Assembly (NCBI RefSeq): GCF_003286645.3
Contig: NZ_CP127382.2
Coordinates: 1,178,001 to 1,242,000, forward strand
From: Aerococcus tenax
GTDB lineage: Bacteria > Bacillota > Bacilli > Lactobacillales > Aerococcaceae
Direction: 5' to 3'
Length of the DNA: 64,000 nucleotides
Shown: piece by piece, positions 53,211 to 60,640 of the stretch
Layout: every line of letters starts with the position of its first letter
Position numbering within the stretch: position 1 is the first letter of the stretch
Notes under the pieces: generated by a model
Database searches by the model: none
Told to the model about the DNA's origin: nothing
Seen by the model: only the letters and a program-made list of their open reading frames with translations
Translations under genes and position numbers: made by a program

Positions 53211-53537
53211 ATGAAGAAAGAAGAAAAAGAACGGATTTTAGCTAAATATCGCTCAAACAATCAGGATGAATATCAGCAACACCTGATTAAGAAAGCTGAT
53301 GACTATGGCTTTGCGGCCATGTGCGTGGTGGCAATTATTTTGATGGCGATAAAAGCCATTAATGGGCAAAGTATTGCTGATATTGAAGTCCTGTTATTTA
53401 CCTTTATATCCGTGAATTTCTATAAACGCTATAAGATCAGTCAAGAAAAATCTGCCTTAATCCTTTTTATCTTTACTTCGGTATTGAATATTGCCTTTTT
53501 CATTCGATTTATAAATAGTAGTTTTGGGGCAGCCTAA
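53211..53537 (+). CDS. DUF6442-like small membrane protein
   Basis: A 108-residue protein with a charged N-terminus (KKEEKERILAKYRSNNQDEY) and three membrane helices (AAMCVVAIILMAIKAING, IEVLLFTFISVNFY, ALILFIFTSVLNIAFFIRF). It resembles the DUF6442 family, which is often encoded with a small XRE regulator. ATG 53211 follows AAAGGTGG. Its stop overlaps the start of the regulator by one base. Function unknown; an anti-regulator or membrane-stress sensing role is only a guess. Confidence 0.78.
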   Translation: MKKEEKERILAKYRSNNQDEYQQHLIKKADDYGFAAMCVVAIILMAIKAINGQSIADIEVLLFTFISVNFYKRYKISQEKSALILFIFTSVLNIAFFIRFINSSFGAA

Positions 53538-53758
53538 TGGATAAAGAATTAATCTTGCACAACCGTCTCAAGGCAATCCGCAAAGAAAAAGGTTTGAGTC
53601 AGCAGGCCTTAGCCGACATGATCGGCGTCTCACGGAACTCGATTTCGTCAATTGAAACTGGGCAATTCAACCCCACCGCTAAACTAGCCCTCATTCTTTG
53701 TATCGCTTTAGATTGTCAATTTGAGGACATGTTTTATTTTGGAGATGATCTTTCTTAA
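53537..53758 (+). CDS. Small XRE-family regulator
   Basis: A 73-residue stand-alone Cro/CI-type helix-turn-helix protein: NRLKAIRKEKGLSQQALADM, then GVSRNSISSIETGQFNP and LCIALDCQFEDMFYF. This compact YozG-like form is usually an autorepressor. It overlaps the preceding membrane protein gene by one base and both sit behind a twin-palindrome operator, its likely target. A terminator follows immediately. Confidence 0.9.
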   Translation: MDKELILHNRLKAIRKEKGLSQQALADMIGVSRNSISSIETGQFNPTAKLALILCIALDCQFEDMFYFGDDLS

Positions 53759-53762
53759 AGAT

Positions 53763-53792
53763 AAACGTCTAGTTTTAGAGCTAGACGTTTTT
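53763..53792 (+). terminator. Terminator after the XRE gene
   Basis: Perfect 10-bp stem AAACGTCTAG/CTAGACGTTT with an 8-base loop and a short T tail, starting five bases after the stop. Confidence 0.85.
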
Positions 53793-53802
53793 CGACTTTA
53801 AC

Positions 53803-54669
53803 TTAAATTTCATTATTTCGTAGTTGCTCAACAATTTGATTGGCCTTTTCTTGTTCTTCGTCAGAAAAAGTTGGATAATGAGGATCGATTTTTTCAATGA
53901 CTTCAATCAAGGCTTGAGTAGCAATCTTTCGAGCTAACCAAGGGTTGTCAGCGGGCAAGATATACCATGGCGCATAGTCGCAAGCGGTGTTTTGCAACAT
54001 CTTCTCAAAGACTTCTTGGTAAAGGTCCCATTTCTTGCGGTCCTCAATATCTGAGAAAGAGAATTCATGGTTCTTTTCCCGCTCCTCAATTCGCTCTAGA
54101 AGGCGTTCCCGCTGCTTATCTTTAGACATATGGAAGAAAAATTTGACCACAGGAAAGCCATTTTCACAGAGATACTTTTCAAATTGCAAGATCTGCTGGT
54201 AACGTTTTTTGACCACTTGGGGATCGTCACGAATTTCACTAGGTTGGTCATCGGAATCCAAGGAATTGTGAACTTGAGGCGCGATGATATCTTCATAGTA
54301 AGACCGGTTTAAGATCGCAATTGTCCCTCTTTCCGGCATTCCCTCATGCATGCGCCAGAGATAATCATGGGCAATTTCATTGTCTGACGGCTGCTGGTAA
54401 GAAGTGACCTTGAGGGCCTGGGGTTGTAAGGTGGAGAAAATATAACGGATCAACTCGTCCTTCCCCGCCGCGTCCAAAGCTTGCAAGGCAACTAAGAGCC
54501 CATGGGTCCCCTCCGCAGTCAAGCGGTCATGCCAATCTACTAATTGAGGGACCAGACTTTCATAGATCTCCTCTTTTAATTTTTCGTCTTCAGCATCACT
54601 CAGGTAAGCCGTCTGGAAGTCAGCCAGGCTGAAATTGCCGTCGGTGACTTTAAAATCTTTAAATTCCAT
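53803..54669 (-). CDS. Polyphosphate kinase 2 family protein
   Basis: A 288-residue PPK2-type kinase that transfers phosphate between polyphosphate and nucleotides. The P-loop is ALQALDAAGKDELIR (Walker A, 62-75), followed by YQQPSDNEIAHDYLWRMHEG and the Walker B region AILNRSYYEDII (118-129); the lid RLLERIEEREKNHEFS is present. Single-domain length fits class I or III enzymes, which usually phosphorylate ADP or AMP; the class cannot be fixed by eye. A CcpA-like site lies about 56 bases upstream. Confidence 0.92.
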   Translation of the reverse strand: MEFKDFKVTDGNFSLADFQTAYLSDAEDEKLKEEIYESLVPQLVDWHDRLTAEGTHGLLVALQALDAAGKDELIRYIFSTLQPQALKVTSYQQPSDNEIAHDYLWRMHEGMPERGTIAILNRSYYEDIIAPQVHNSLDSDDQPSEIRDDPQVVKKRYQQILQFEKYLCENGFPVVKFFFHMSKDKQRERLLERIEEREKNHEFSFSDIEDRKKWDLYQEVFEKMLQNTACDYAPWYILPADNPWLARKIATQALIEVIEKIDPHYPTFSDEEQEKANQIVEQLRNNEI

Positions 54670-54724
54670 GGCAAATCTTTTCCTTTCTTTTAGAAACGTT
54701 AAATTTAATTACTTTTAATTTAAC

Positions 54725-54739
54725 ATGAAAACGCTTTTA
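54725..54739. promoter_or_regulatory. Candidate catabolite-response element upstream of ppk2
   Basis: ATGAAAACGCTTTTA matches 14 of 15 positions of the CcpA consensus and lies just upstream of the PPK2 gene, near where its promoter should be. Confidence 0.5.
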
Positions 54740-54787
54740 TAGAAATAGAAAAGACTTGCCCCCAGGCTTGAAATAGCAACTAATCCT

Positions 54788-55308
54788 TTAAAAATTTCCC
54801 TTACGAAACTCTTCTAGGATTAAGGCCGTCGCTCTTGAGTCATTGAGACCATCGTGGGCGCGGTTTTGAATCCCGTAATAGGCTTTTACTGTGGTTAACT
54901 TATAGTTAGGCGTGCGGAGGGGACTCAAACGCGCCATCTCTAAGACATCCATATGTGGTCTAAGACTTAAATCTATACCTGTATTGGCACGAAGCATGGG
55001 AATATCGAATTTCTTACTGTTGTAGCCGGCCAGAGGAAGATCAGCAATAAAGGCCATAAAGTCCTTGGCCACCTGGTCGATCGTAGGCGCCCCTATAACA
55101 TCGGCATCACTAATCCCAGTTATCTGAGTAATTTTATAAGGAATCAGCTGCTCGGGGTTAACGAGTTGGTCAAAAGTACCTACTTCCCTACCTTCCTTAA
55201 AATGAACGCTCCAAGCTGGATTATTTTACTGGAAAAGCCCAGTCCGGTAGTCTCTAGATCAAAGACAACATATTCACTGGGAACTTGGCTAAAAATATTA
55301 TAAGTCAT
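54788..55308 (-). pseudogene. DnaQ-like 3'-5' exonuclease, frameshifted
   Basis: The gene starts at ATG 55308 (MTYNIFSQVPSEYVVFDLET) and carries the ExoI motif DLETTG, ExoII-like AGYNSKKFDIPML and ExoIII HDGLNDSRATALI of the DEDDh exonucleases. The reading frame breaks near 55205-55207: GAF runs into a stop, while HFKEGREVGTFDQLVNPEQL continues in another frame. One missing base explains it (total 521 bases, one short of 174 codons). Downstream an ATG at 55072 leaves a 94-residue C-terminal fragment lacking ExoI. It is either a recent pseudogene or a sequencing error. Confidence 0.85.
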
Positions 55309-55416
55309 GTATTTAAGGTCTCCTTTTCTCTTGGCTAAATCAATCTCCACCAATCAATTAAAACTTAGCCTCCATTTATCGCAAGTCTATCATATGAAAA
55401 TTTCTCCTCCTTGAAA

Positions 55417-55455
55417 AGAAAAAACCACCCTCCTCCTTAACAAGAGAAAGGCGGT
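55417..55455 (-). terminator. Terminator after the PTS operon
   Basis: On the minus strand ACCGCC...GGTGGT (one wobble) is followed by six T, just beyond the IIC stop. Confidence 0.78.
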
Positions 55456-55460
55456 CCATA

Positions 55461-56735
55461 TTAAATGCCGATCAGTCTGAGGAGGTAACCAAACAAGGGA
55501 CCGTAGAAGGCATAGTCGGTTTCGGCTAGAACACGCATGATTTGCGCATAGTCCCCTACCATAGGTAAGAGGAGGGCTTGGCCGAAAATCAGAATCAAGC
55601 CATTGGTGAAAGAGGCCGCAATCGCGCCGCGTCGCCCACCAGTACTATTACCGAAGATGGCCGTGATGGCACCGGTAAAGAAGGTCGGAATTAAGGCTGG
55701 AAAGACGGGAATGGGGTAGCCAATTAGTCCTAAAACAAAGACGCCTAAGAACCCTGCCAATAAGCTCATTAAGAAACCAACAATAACGCTTGTCGGATGG
55801 TTAGGAAATAGGAGAGGTACGTCCAGTCCAGGAATCGCATTCGGAATCAACTTCGCTGAAATGCCGTGGAAGGCCGGTACAATTTCCGCTAAAAGCATCC
55901 GGACCCCAGTAATAATCACCGTAATCCACATCCCAAAGGTAAGCCCATTAATTAAGCTAAAGGAGAAAATATCTTGTCCCTTAGAGACTTGGTCAACCAC
56001 AAAGCTGGGCCCAGCTAAGAGAGAAAGCCCTAAGAATAAGGCCATCATCACTAAGGATAAGGCAATAGTCATCTCCCGTAAGAAACCGAGGGCTTTAGGA
56101 AATTGGATCTCTTCAATGTCGCGACTGCCCTTACCCACTACTTTACCTAACAAAGCGCCAATCAATAGACCGACTGAAGAAGAGTGCGCTAGGGTAAAGC
56201 CTTGACCGCCTTTAATATTCTTCATAAAGGGATAGACATAGGCACAGGTTACGGTCAAGTAAACGCCAAGAATAATAGCACCAATAATAACAATGGCTGC
56301 GGTAGATAAACTGGTATTAAATTTTAACAGCGCTGCAATTAAACCTGCATAGAAGAAGGACACATGGGCACTGAGGTGGACGAACTTTAAAGGCGTAAAA
56401 CGAGCAATTAAAATATTAAGCACAAAACCTAAAGCAAAGATCAAGGCCATTTCAAAGCCGACCCCCTCGAGACCACCCATGGCTTGGTCAATGCTCGGCA
56501 CATTGACATTCAAGTTAAAAATCTTAATAAACATGGGTTGGAGTGGCAACAAGGCCATCCCTAGAAATTTCCCACCCTCATTGATGAGTAAGAAACCGAT
56601 CATCGCCTTAATCACAGAAGAAATCACCTTATCGAAGGACTTCTTTTGAATTAGTAGACCAATTAAGCAGACCAATCCGATAATAAAGACCGCCTGGGAA
56701 AAAATGGTTTGAATAAAATAAAGTAAAAGGTTCAT
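55461..56735 (-). CDS. ulaA: PTS ascorbate-type IIC component
   Basis: A 424-residue integral membrane permease of the UlaA/SgaT family, which imports L-ascorbate or a related sugar acid with phosphorylation. The N-terminus FFIQTI-like (LLYFIQTIFSQAVFIIGLVC) and LLINEGGKFLGMALLPLQPM, plus IPGLDVPLLFPNHPTSVIVG and FGNSTGGRRGA, are family hallmarks. It overlaps the IIB gene by four bases (ATGA). No ascorbate-catabolic genes (ulaDEFG) are adjacent, so the substrate may differ from ascorbate. Confidence 0.9.
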   Translation of the reverse strand: MNLLLYFIQTIFSQAVFIIGLVCLIGLLIQKKSFDKVISSVIKAMIGFLLINEGGKFLGMALLPLQPMFIKIFNLNVNVPSIDQAMGGLEGVGFEMALIFALGFVLNILIARFTPLKFVHLSAHVSFFYAGLIAALLKFNTSLSTAAIVIIGAIILGVYLTVTCAYVYPFMKNIKGGQGFTLAHSSSVGLLIGALLGKVVGKGSRDIEEIQFPKALGFLREMTIALSLVMMALFLGLSLLAGPSFVVDQVSKGQDIFSFSLINGLTFGMWITVIITGVRMLLAEIVPAFHGISAKLIPNAIPGLDVPLLFPNHPTSVIVGFLMSLLAGFLGVFVLGLIGYPIPVFPALIPTFFTGAITAIFGNSTGGRRGAIAASFTNGLILIFGQALLLPMVGDYAQIMRVLAETDYAFYGPLFGYLLRLIGI

Positions 56736-57016
56736 CGAACAGCCTCCTCTTCACTAACTAAGTTAAGAATTTGGCTTCTTAAATACTCTTGGTCTAACAT
56801 GTTATCCATGATAATTAAGTGTTTTACTTCTCCCTCTAAACGTTCAGCAAAGGCTGAGGAAGTGATAATCACGTCATAGTCATAGGGATTGAGTGAAGAA
56901 ATGTCAGCAGCTTCCACACTACCTTCAATGCCTTCATCGGATAAAATATTTTGTGCAAACACTTTTAACATCACGCTGGAACCTACGCCAGCGCCACATA
57001 CTGTTACAAATTTCAT
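56732..57016 (-). CDS. ulaB: PTS ascorbate-type IIB component
   Basis: A 94-residue cytosolic phosphocarrier. The P-loop with the phosphorylated Cys7 is VCGAGVGSS, and the fold ends with LDQEYLRSQIL. Length and motif match the lactose/ascorbate IIB family. It is translationally coupled on both sides by ATGA overlaps (57013-57016 and 56732-56735). It passes phosphate from IIA to the substrate at IIC. Confidence 0.9.
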   Translation of the reverse strand: MKFVTVCGAGVGSSVMLKVFAQNILSDEGIEGSVEAADISSLNPYDYDVIITSSAFAERLEGEVKHLIIMDNMLDQEYLRSQILNLVSEEEAVR

Positions 57017-57468
57017 AAGTCAGTTCCTCCTAAATGTCTTAAATCTGCTAAAATGTCTTCTTTATCGCTGGCTTGAAGCCACTTCTCTTTAGTCGCTTCT
57101 GACTGTAAAAGCTGAGCCAGTTGCATCAAAGCGGTCAAATGTTTTTGACTATCCGTGGCACTCAAGCACAACATTAACTGAACGGGATCATTACTTGGAT
57201 GAGAAAAGACAATCGGTGTCTTGAAAGTCACCAGACTAAATCCCGTTTTCAAAGCGCCCTCTTCCGGTCGCGCGTGGGGGAAGGCAATTCCCGGGGCAAT
57301 CACAAAGTAAGGCCCCTGTTCGCGGAAACGCTCAAGCATAGCTTGGATATAAGAGTGATTAATTAAGCCATCTGTCTCCAACAAATTACCGCCAAACTGA
57401 ATCGCTGCCTCTGGACTATTGACTTCGACTTGCAAGGCGATGCGATTGGGATGAATAAAGTCTGTCAT
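57013..57468 (-). CDS. ulaC: PTS IIA component (fructose/mannitol type, UlaC-like)
   Basis: A 151-residue PTS EIIA type-2 domain. The phosphorylated His65 lies in APGIAFPHARPEEGA. It accepts phosphate from HPr and gives it to IIB. It is the first structural gene of the IIA-IIB-IIC operon, with the next gene overlapping by four bases. It starts about 50 bases after a strong leader hairpin, so most transcripts must read through that structure. Confidence 0.9.
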   Translation of the reverse strand: MTDFIHPNRIALQVEVNSPEAAIQFGGNLLETDGLINHSYIQAMLERFREQGPYFVIAPGIAFPHARPEEGALKTGFSLVTFKTPIVFSHPSNDPVQLMLCLSATDSQKHLTALMQLAQLLQSEATKEKWLQASDKEDILADLRHLGGTDL

Positions 57469-57515
57469 GTGCTAATCTCCTCTACTAATGATCTGAAAAC
57501 TTCCGGATGAGAACA

Positions 57516-57591
57516 GAAAAAAGCCGCATAGAAAGGTTATGCGAACTTGCGTAAAAAATCACAGTTCAACATAACCGCCATCTATGCGGCT
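57516..57591 (-). terminator. Long leader hairpin/terminator upstream of PTS operon
   Basis: On the minus strand an 11-bp perfect stem AGCCGCATAGA/TCTATGCGGCT and an inner GGTTATG/CATAACC stem close a loop and are followed by six T. It stands between the promoter with its leader ORF and the IIA start, so it is placed as an attenuator. Whether it is conditional cannot be seen. Confidence 0.75.
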
Positions 57592-57675
57592 TCATTCTCT
57601 TCGATTACATCCGGCATAGACTCCTCTTCAATTGGGGTAACCAAAATAAAGCGAGTCTAACCGTTCTTAGTTATC

Positions 57676-57723
57676 TCACTTTACTCTACGCCAGCCTTGC
57701 CAAGAAATGAATACTAAAGTCAT
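57676..57723 (-). CDS. 15-aa leader peptide ORF of the PTS operon
   Basis: ATG 57723 follows a consensus AAGGAG by seven bases and encodes MTLVFISWQGWRRVK, then TGA. Its start lies about 37 bases after a strong -10 box, which makes translation very likely. It precedes the leader hairpin by about 85 bases. A second tiny frame in the same leader (MPDVIEENEAA, preceded by GAGGAG, near 57589-57627) also has a good site. Two Trp and two Arg codons sit near its end. A role in attenuation of the PTS operon is inference. Confidence 0.55.
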   Translation of the reverse strand: MTLVFISWQGWRRVK

Positions 57724-57759
57724 GATGTAATCTCCTTAATAATGTTTTGATTTACTGAT

Positions 57760-57788
57760 AGTTTAGCCTGTCTAAGGGCTACTGTCAA
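57760..57788 (-). promoter_or_regulatory. Promoter of the PTS operon
   Basis: Consensus TTGACA (57788-57783) and TAAACT (57765-57760) with a 17-base spacer. Just upstream, GATCAATAGTGATC (57801-57814) is a perfect GATCA-N4-TGATC inverted repeat, a plausible activator or repressor site. Confidence 0.72.
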
Positions 57789-57887
57789 CTTAGTAAAAAA
57801 GATCAATAGTGATCGATTTTAGTATTAGTGTGATTTATTTTTATGAATCCTTAAATAATTTTAGTTTCTTTGTGAGTCGCTGTAATA

Positions 57888-57933
57888 GAAAAAGCCCTTG
57901 TTGAGCTCGCTGATGGAGGAGCTGCCAAGGGCT
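57888..57933 (-). terminator. Terminator after the RT-AAA operon
   Basis: On the minus strand AGCCCTTG/CAAGGGCT with a paired GAGCTC-containing inner loop is followed by five T. It lies about 130 bases past the AAA ATPase stop, with no gene between. Confidence 0.75.
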
Positions 57934-58060
57934 AAGTATTGAGAACTAGTTTGAACAATATGGTATTGATTTTATCTATATTACAAAGATTTATAACAAC
58001 TCATGATTCTCTATATCTTTTCAAAAATGTCCATACCTTCGCTACTAAATAGCATTGAAG

Positions 58061-60589
58061 TTAAAAGTTTGGAATCCAACTTTTTATCTTCTCTTCCATC
58101 TCTTTTATATTATCTTTAGATAAATCTGATATAATATTATTTTTTACATGTAAACTATCAAGTAAATATAAAAATGAAATGGTATCTCGAGCAAGCTTTT
58201 GCTTTTCATTGTATGGATATAGAGGCATAAAATTATAATCTGTAATAGCTTCAGCCTTTTCTTTTAAGTGGCTTTCACTATTTAATACTAAATGATTCAT
58301 CAGATTTTTATAGTAGTTTTGAATATCCTTACTTCCTAGTAAATTCAAGACTTCGTCATTATTAGTAAGATAGGTAATTCCGTTGTTGTAATTGAAAGTG
58401 CTAAAGGCTTCTAACACTCTTCTTATATTATTTCCAATTGAAAGTTCAGCCTGAATTTCATTATTATCAAATTCGCCATTTCCAAACATATAAATATTTG
58501 TCATCAATTTTCCATACGTTTTCTCAGGTTCATAATTTATTAGAGGATTTTCTTTATGATTTCTTATTTCTTTTACTTCACAGTGGATTTTATTTGAAGA
58601 ATTAGAAGGATTAACTTTGCGTTCTTCTTCTATATTCTTCAAAATATTTTTCAAATCAAATATGACACCTGTATCATGGCTTTGAATCAAAATCTTTGAT
58701 TTTTCATTCGATAATAAAATAGATCCTATTTCATACCTTAGTAAAGACATAATACCAAGCCTATTGGAATGATCAAAACTAGAAATAGGATCATCCAAGA
58801 CCAATAATATTTCATTTGAGTAAAATTCTTTTTCGCTATAATTTTCGTTAATTTTTGTAAAAAAGTAACTTAAACTAATTAAATTTCTTTGACCGGTAGA
58901 CAACTTATCTAGAGCGATTTTTTCATTATTTACTAAAACATAGTATTTATGGTCTTCAGCTTGAATTTTTATCTGACCTTCATTGTAAGTAATATAATTA
59001 ATTCTCTTATTAATTTCATCTACTGCTATACTAATTTGTTCCATTTGGGATTTTAAGTCCTGTATTTTTACATTCTCAATTTCTATTTGTTTTTTTAAAG
59101 AATTATACTCGCTTTTTTCATCCTTCTCTCCATTATCTATAGTCTTTATTTCTTTATATAATGAATAAATAGTTGAAAACTCTTTTAAATATGTATATAA
59201 AGTATATTTATTATTTTCCATAGTTGCTTTACATATAAGTTTATCCTGATCAGCTAAACTTTTATTATGAGCATAAATTTTCTGGTTAATTTCTTTAATA
59301 TATTCTAGTAAAAATCGATACTTATTGCTTATTTGTCCACTTAACTCATTATTTACTGATGTATATAGTTTATCTTTTTTATCCTCTAATATATTATTTA
59401 TTGAATTTACAATTCCATTATATTCATCTATCAATTCTTTCAGTTTTTGCTGCTCTTGAAGAAAATAAGAGGAAAACTCATCATCTAACTTTAAATCGTT
59501 ATCAAAAGATATTTTAGCTATCTTATATTCCTCAATTTCCTTTTTAAATTTTTCTACTACATTATTTTTCAATTCTTTTTCTCTAATTTCATTTAATTTA
59601 TTTTGCAGCATTTTGATATACTCGTCATTAATTTGTTGAAAACACATCGGACAATAGTTTTGTTCCGTTTCTAATTGCTTCTTTAATTTATCAAAACCTG
59701 AGCCTATGTGTTTCAGTCCTTCAGTTTCATAGGTTTTCATAATATTTTTAGATAAGTCATCTGCAATATCTGTATCACTATCTCTATCCAACGTTTTATT
59801 CAATATATAATCAATATTTTCTTCAATATTATTATCAATTTGGTACACCAAATTTAATTTAATGAGACTTTGCTCATTTCTTGCTTTATTTAAAGCATTT
59901 ATTGTTTCAGATAAATTAGTATCTATACTTGTTATTTTTCGAGAAACTATTTCTCCATAATTATTTTTTAAATTTCCTTTTTCATATAATTCATCTTTAA
60001 TTTCATCAAAAAGATTTTTAAATTTTAAAATAGTATCTTCATTAACTGTAGAATTCTTTTTAGAGTTTTTGTTTCTAATACTACTATCTCGTTCAGCCCA
60101 ACTATTGCTACCTCTAAGCTCATTTTTTAACTTTTTTAATGCACTTTTGTAATTTTCTCTAATTGCTTTATTTTCCTCAGTTAATTTTGAAAATTCATCT
60201 TCTAGTTTTGAACAATTTTCTTTATGGCCTTCAATTTCTTTTTCAATTTCTTCAGATTCGCCAGTCATAACAATGGCATTAAGGTTACTATCTTTAGTAA
60301 AAATAAAATTTTCCTTTATAAAATCTTCATTATACACATGAATTGGACAGACATCATTAGGATCTAAAATATTATTGTTTTTATCTAAAAAGACAACAAT
60401 TTCAGTGTCATCATCAGTATAATTCTTTAAAGATCTAGATAATGTTGTTTTACCAACGCCATTTCTTCCATAAATTAAATTGACTCTTTTTTCTTTATAC
60501 TTACCTTTATTATTTGTAAAAAAATCTATTCTTAATTCATCATATTTTAACGGTAAGTTATTATGTATTTTAATGGAATTAAACGTCAT
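58061..60589 (-). CDS. AAA_13-type ATPase, RloC/PrrC-like
   Basis: An 842-residue ABC-type ATPase with long coiled coils. Walker A GRNGVGKTT (41-49), a CPMC zinc-hook-like turn (313-316) midway in the coils, LSTGQ signature (563-567), Walker B LLVLDDPISSFD (about 595-606) and SHD switch (637-639) form one complete head-coil-head unit. The C-terminal tail has R723-x3-E727 and later H766/H774 (NHLVLNSESH), the order of the Arg-Glu-His triad of anticodon nucleases PrrC and RloC. I start at ATG 60589, seven bases after GGAGGT; a longer frame to 60610 is unlikely. It lies 51 bases after the RT gene, very AT-rich. Nuclease activity is inferred, not shown. Confidence 0.85.
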   Translation of the reverse strand: MTFNSIKIHNNLPLKYDELRIDFFTNNKGKYKEKRVNLIYGRNGVGKTTLSRSLKNYTDDDTEIVVFLDKNNNILDPNDVCPIHVYNEDFIKENFIFTKDSNLNAIVMTGESEEIEKEIEGHKENCSKLEDEFSKLTEENKAIRENYKSALKKLKNELRGSNSWAERDSSIRNKNSKKNSTVNEDTILKFKNLFDEIKDELYEKGNLKNNYGEIVSRKITSIDTNLSETINALNKARNEQSLIKLNLVYQIDNNIEENIDYILNKTLDRDSDTDIADDLSKNIMKTYETEGLKHIGSGFDKLKKQLETEQNYCPMCFQQINDEYIKMLQNKLNEIREKELKNNVVEKFKKEIEEYKIAKISFDNDLKLDDEFSSYFLQEQQKLKELIDEYNGIVNSINNILEDKKDKLYTSVNNELSGQISNKYRFLLEYIKEINQKIYAHNKSLADQDKLICKATMENNKYTLYTYLKEFSTIYSLYKEIKTIDNGEKDEKSEYNSLKKQIEIENVKIQDLKSQMEQISIAVDEINKRINYITYNEGQIKIQAEDHKYYVLVNNEKIALDKLSTGQRNLISLSYFFTKINENYSEKEFYSNEILLVLDDPISSFDHSNRLGIMSLLRYEIGSILLSNEKSKILIQSHDTGVIFDLKNILKNIEEERKVNPSNSSNKIHCEVKEIRNHKENPLINYEPEKTYGKLMTNIYMFGNGEFDNNEIQAELSIGNNIRRVLEAFSTFNYNNGITYLTNNDEVLNLLGSKDIQNYYKNLMNHLVLNSESHLKEKAEAITDYNFMPLYPYNEKQKLARDTISFLYLLDSLHVKNNIISDLSKDNIKEMEEKIKSWIPNF

Positions 60590-60640
60590 GACTTTACCTC
60601 CATATATCATATGAATTTACTCTAAAATATTAAATAATAT

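Noticed and set aside
57469..57740. T-box or riboswitch upstream of the PTS operon
   Set aside because: No AGGGTGGNACCGCG T-box core and no fold resembling a known metabolite riboswitch; a leader ORF with a terminator explains the sequence better.
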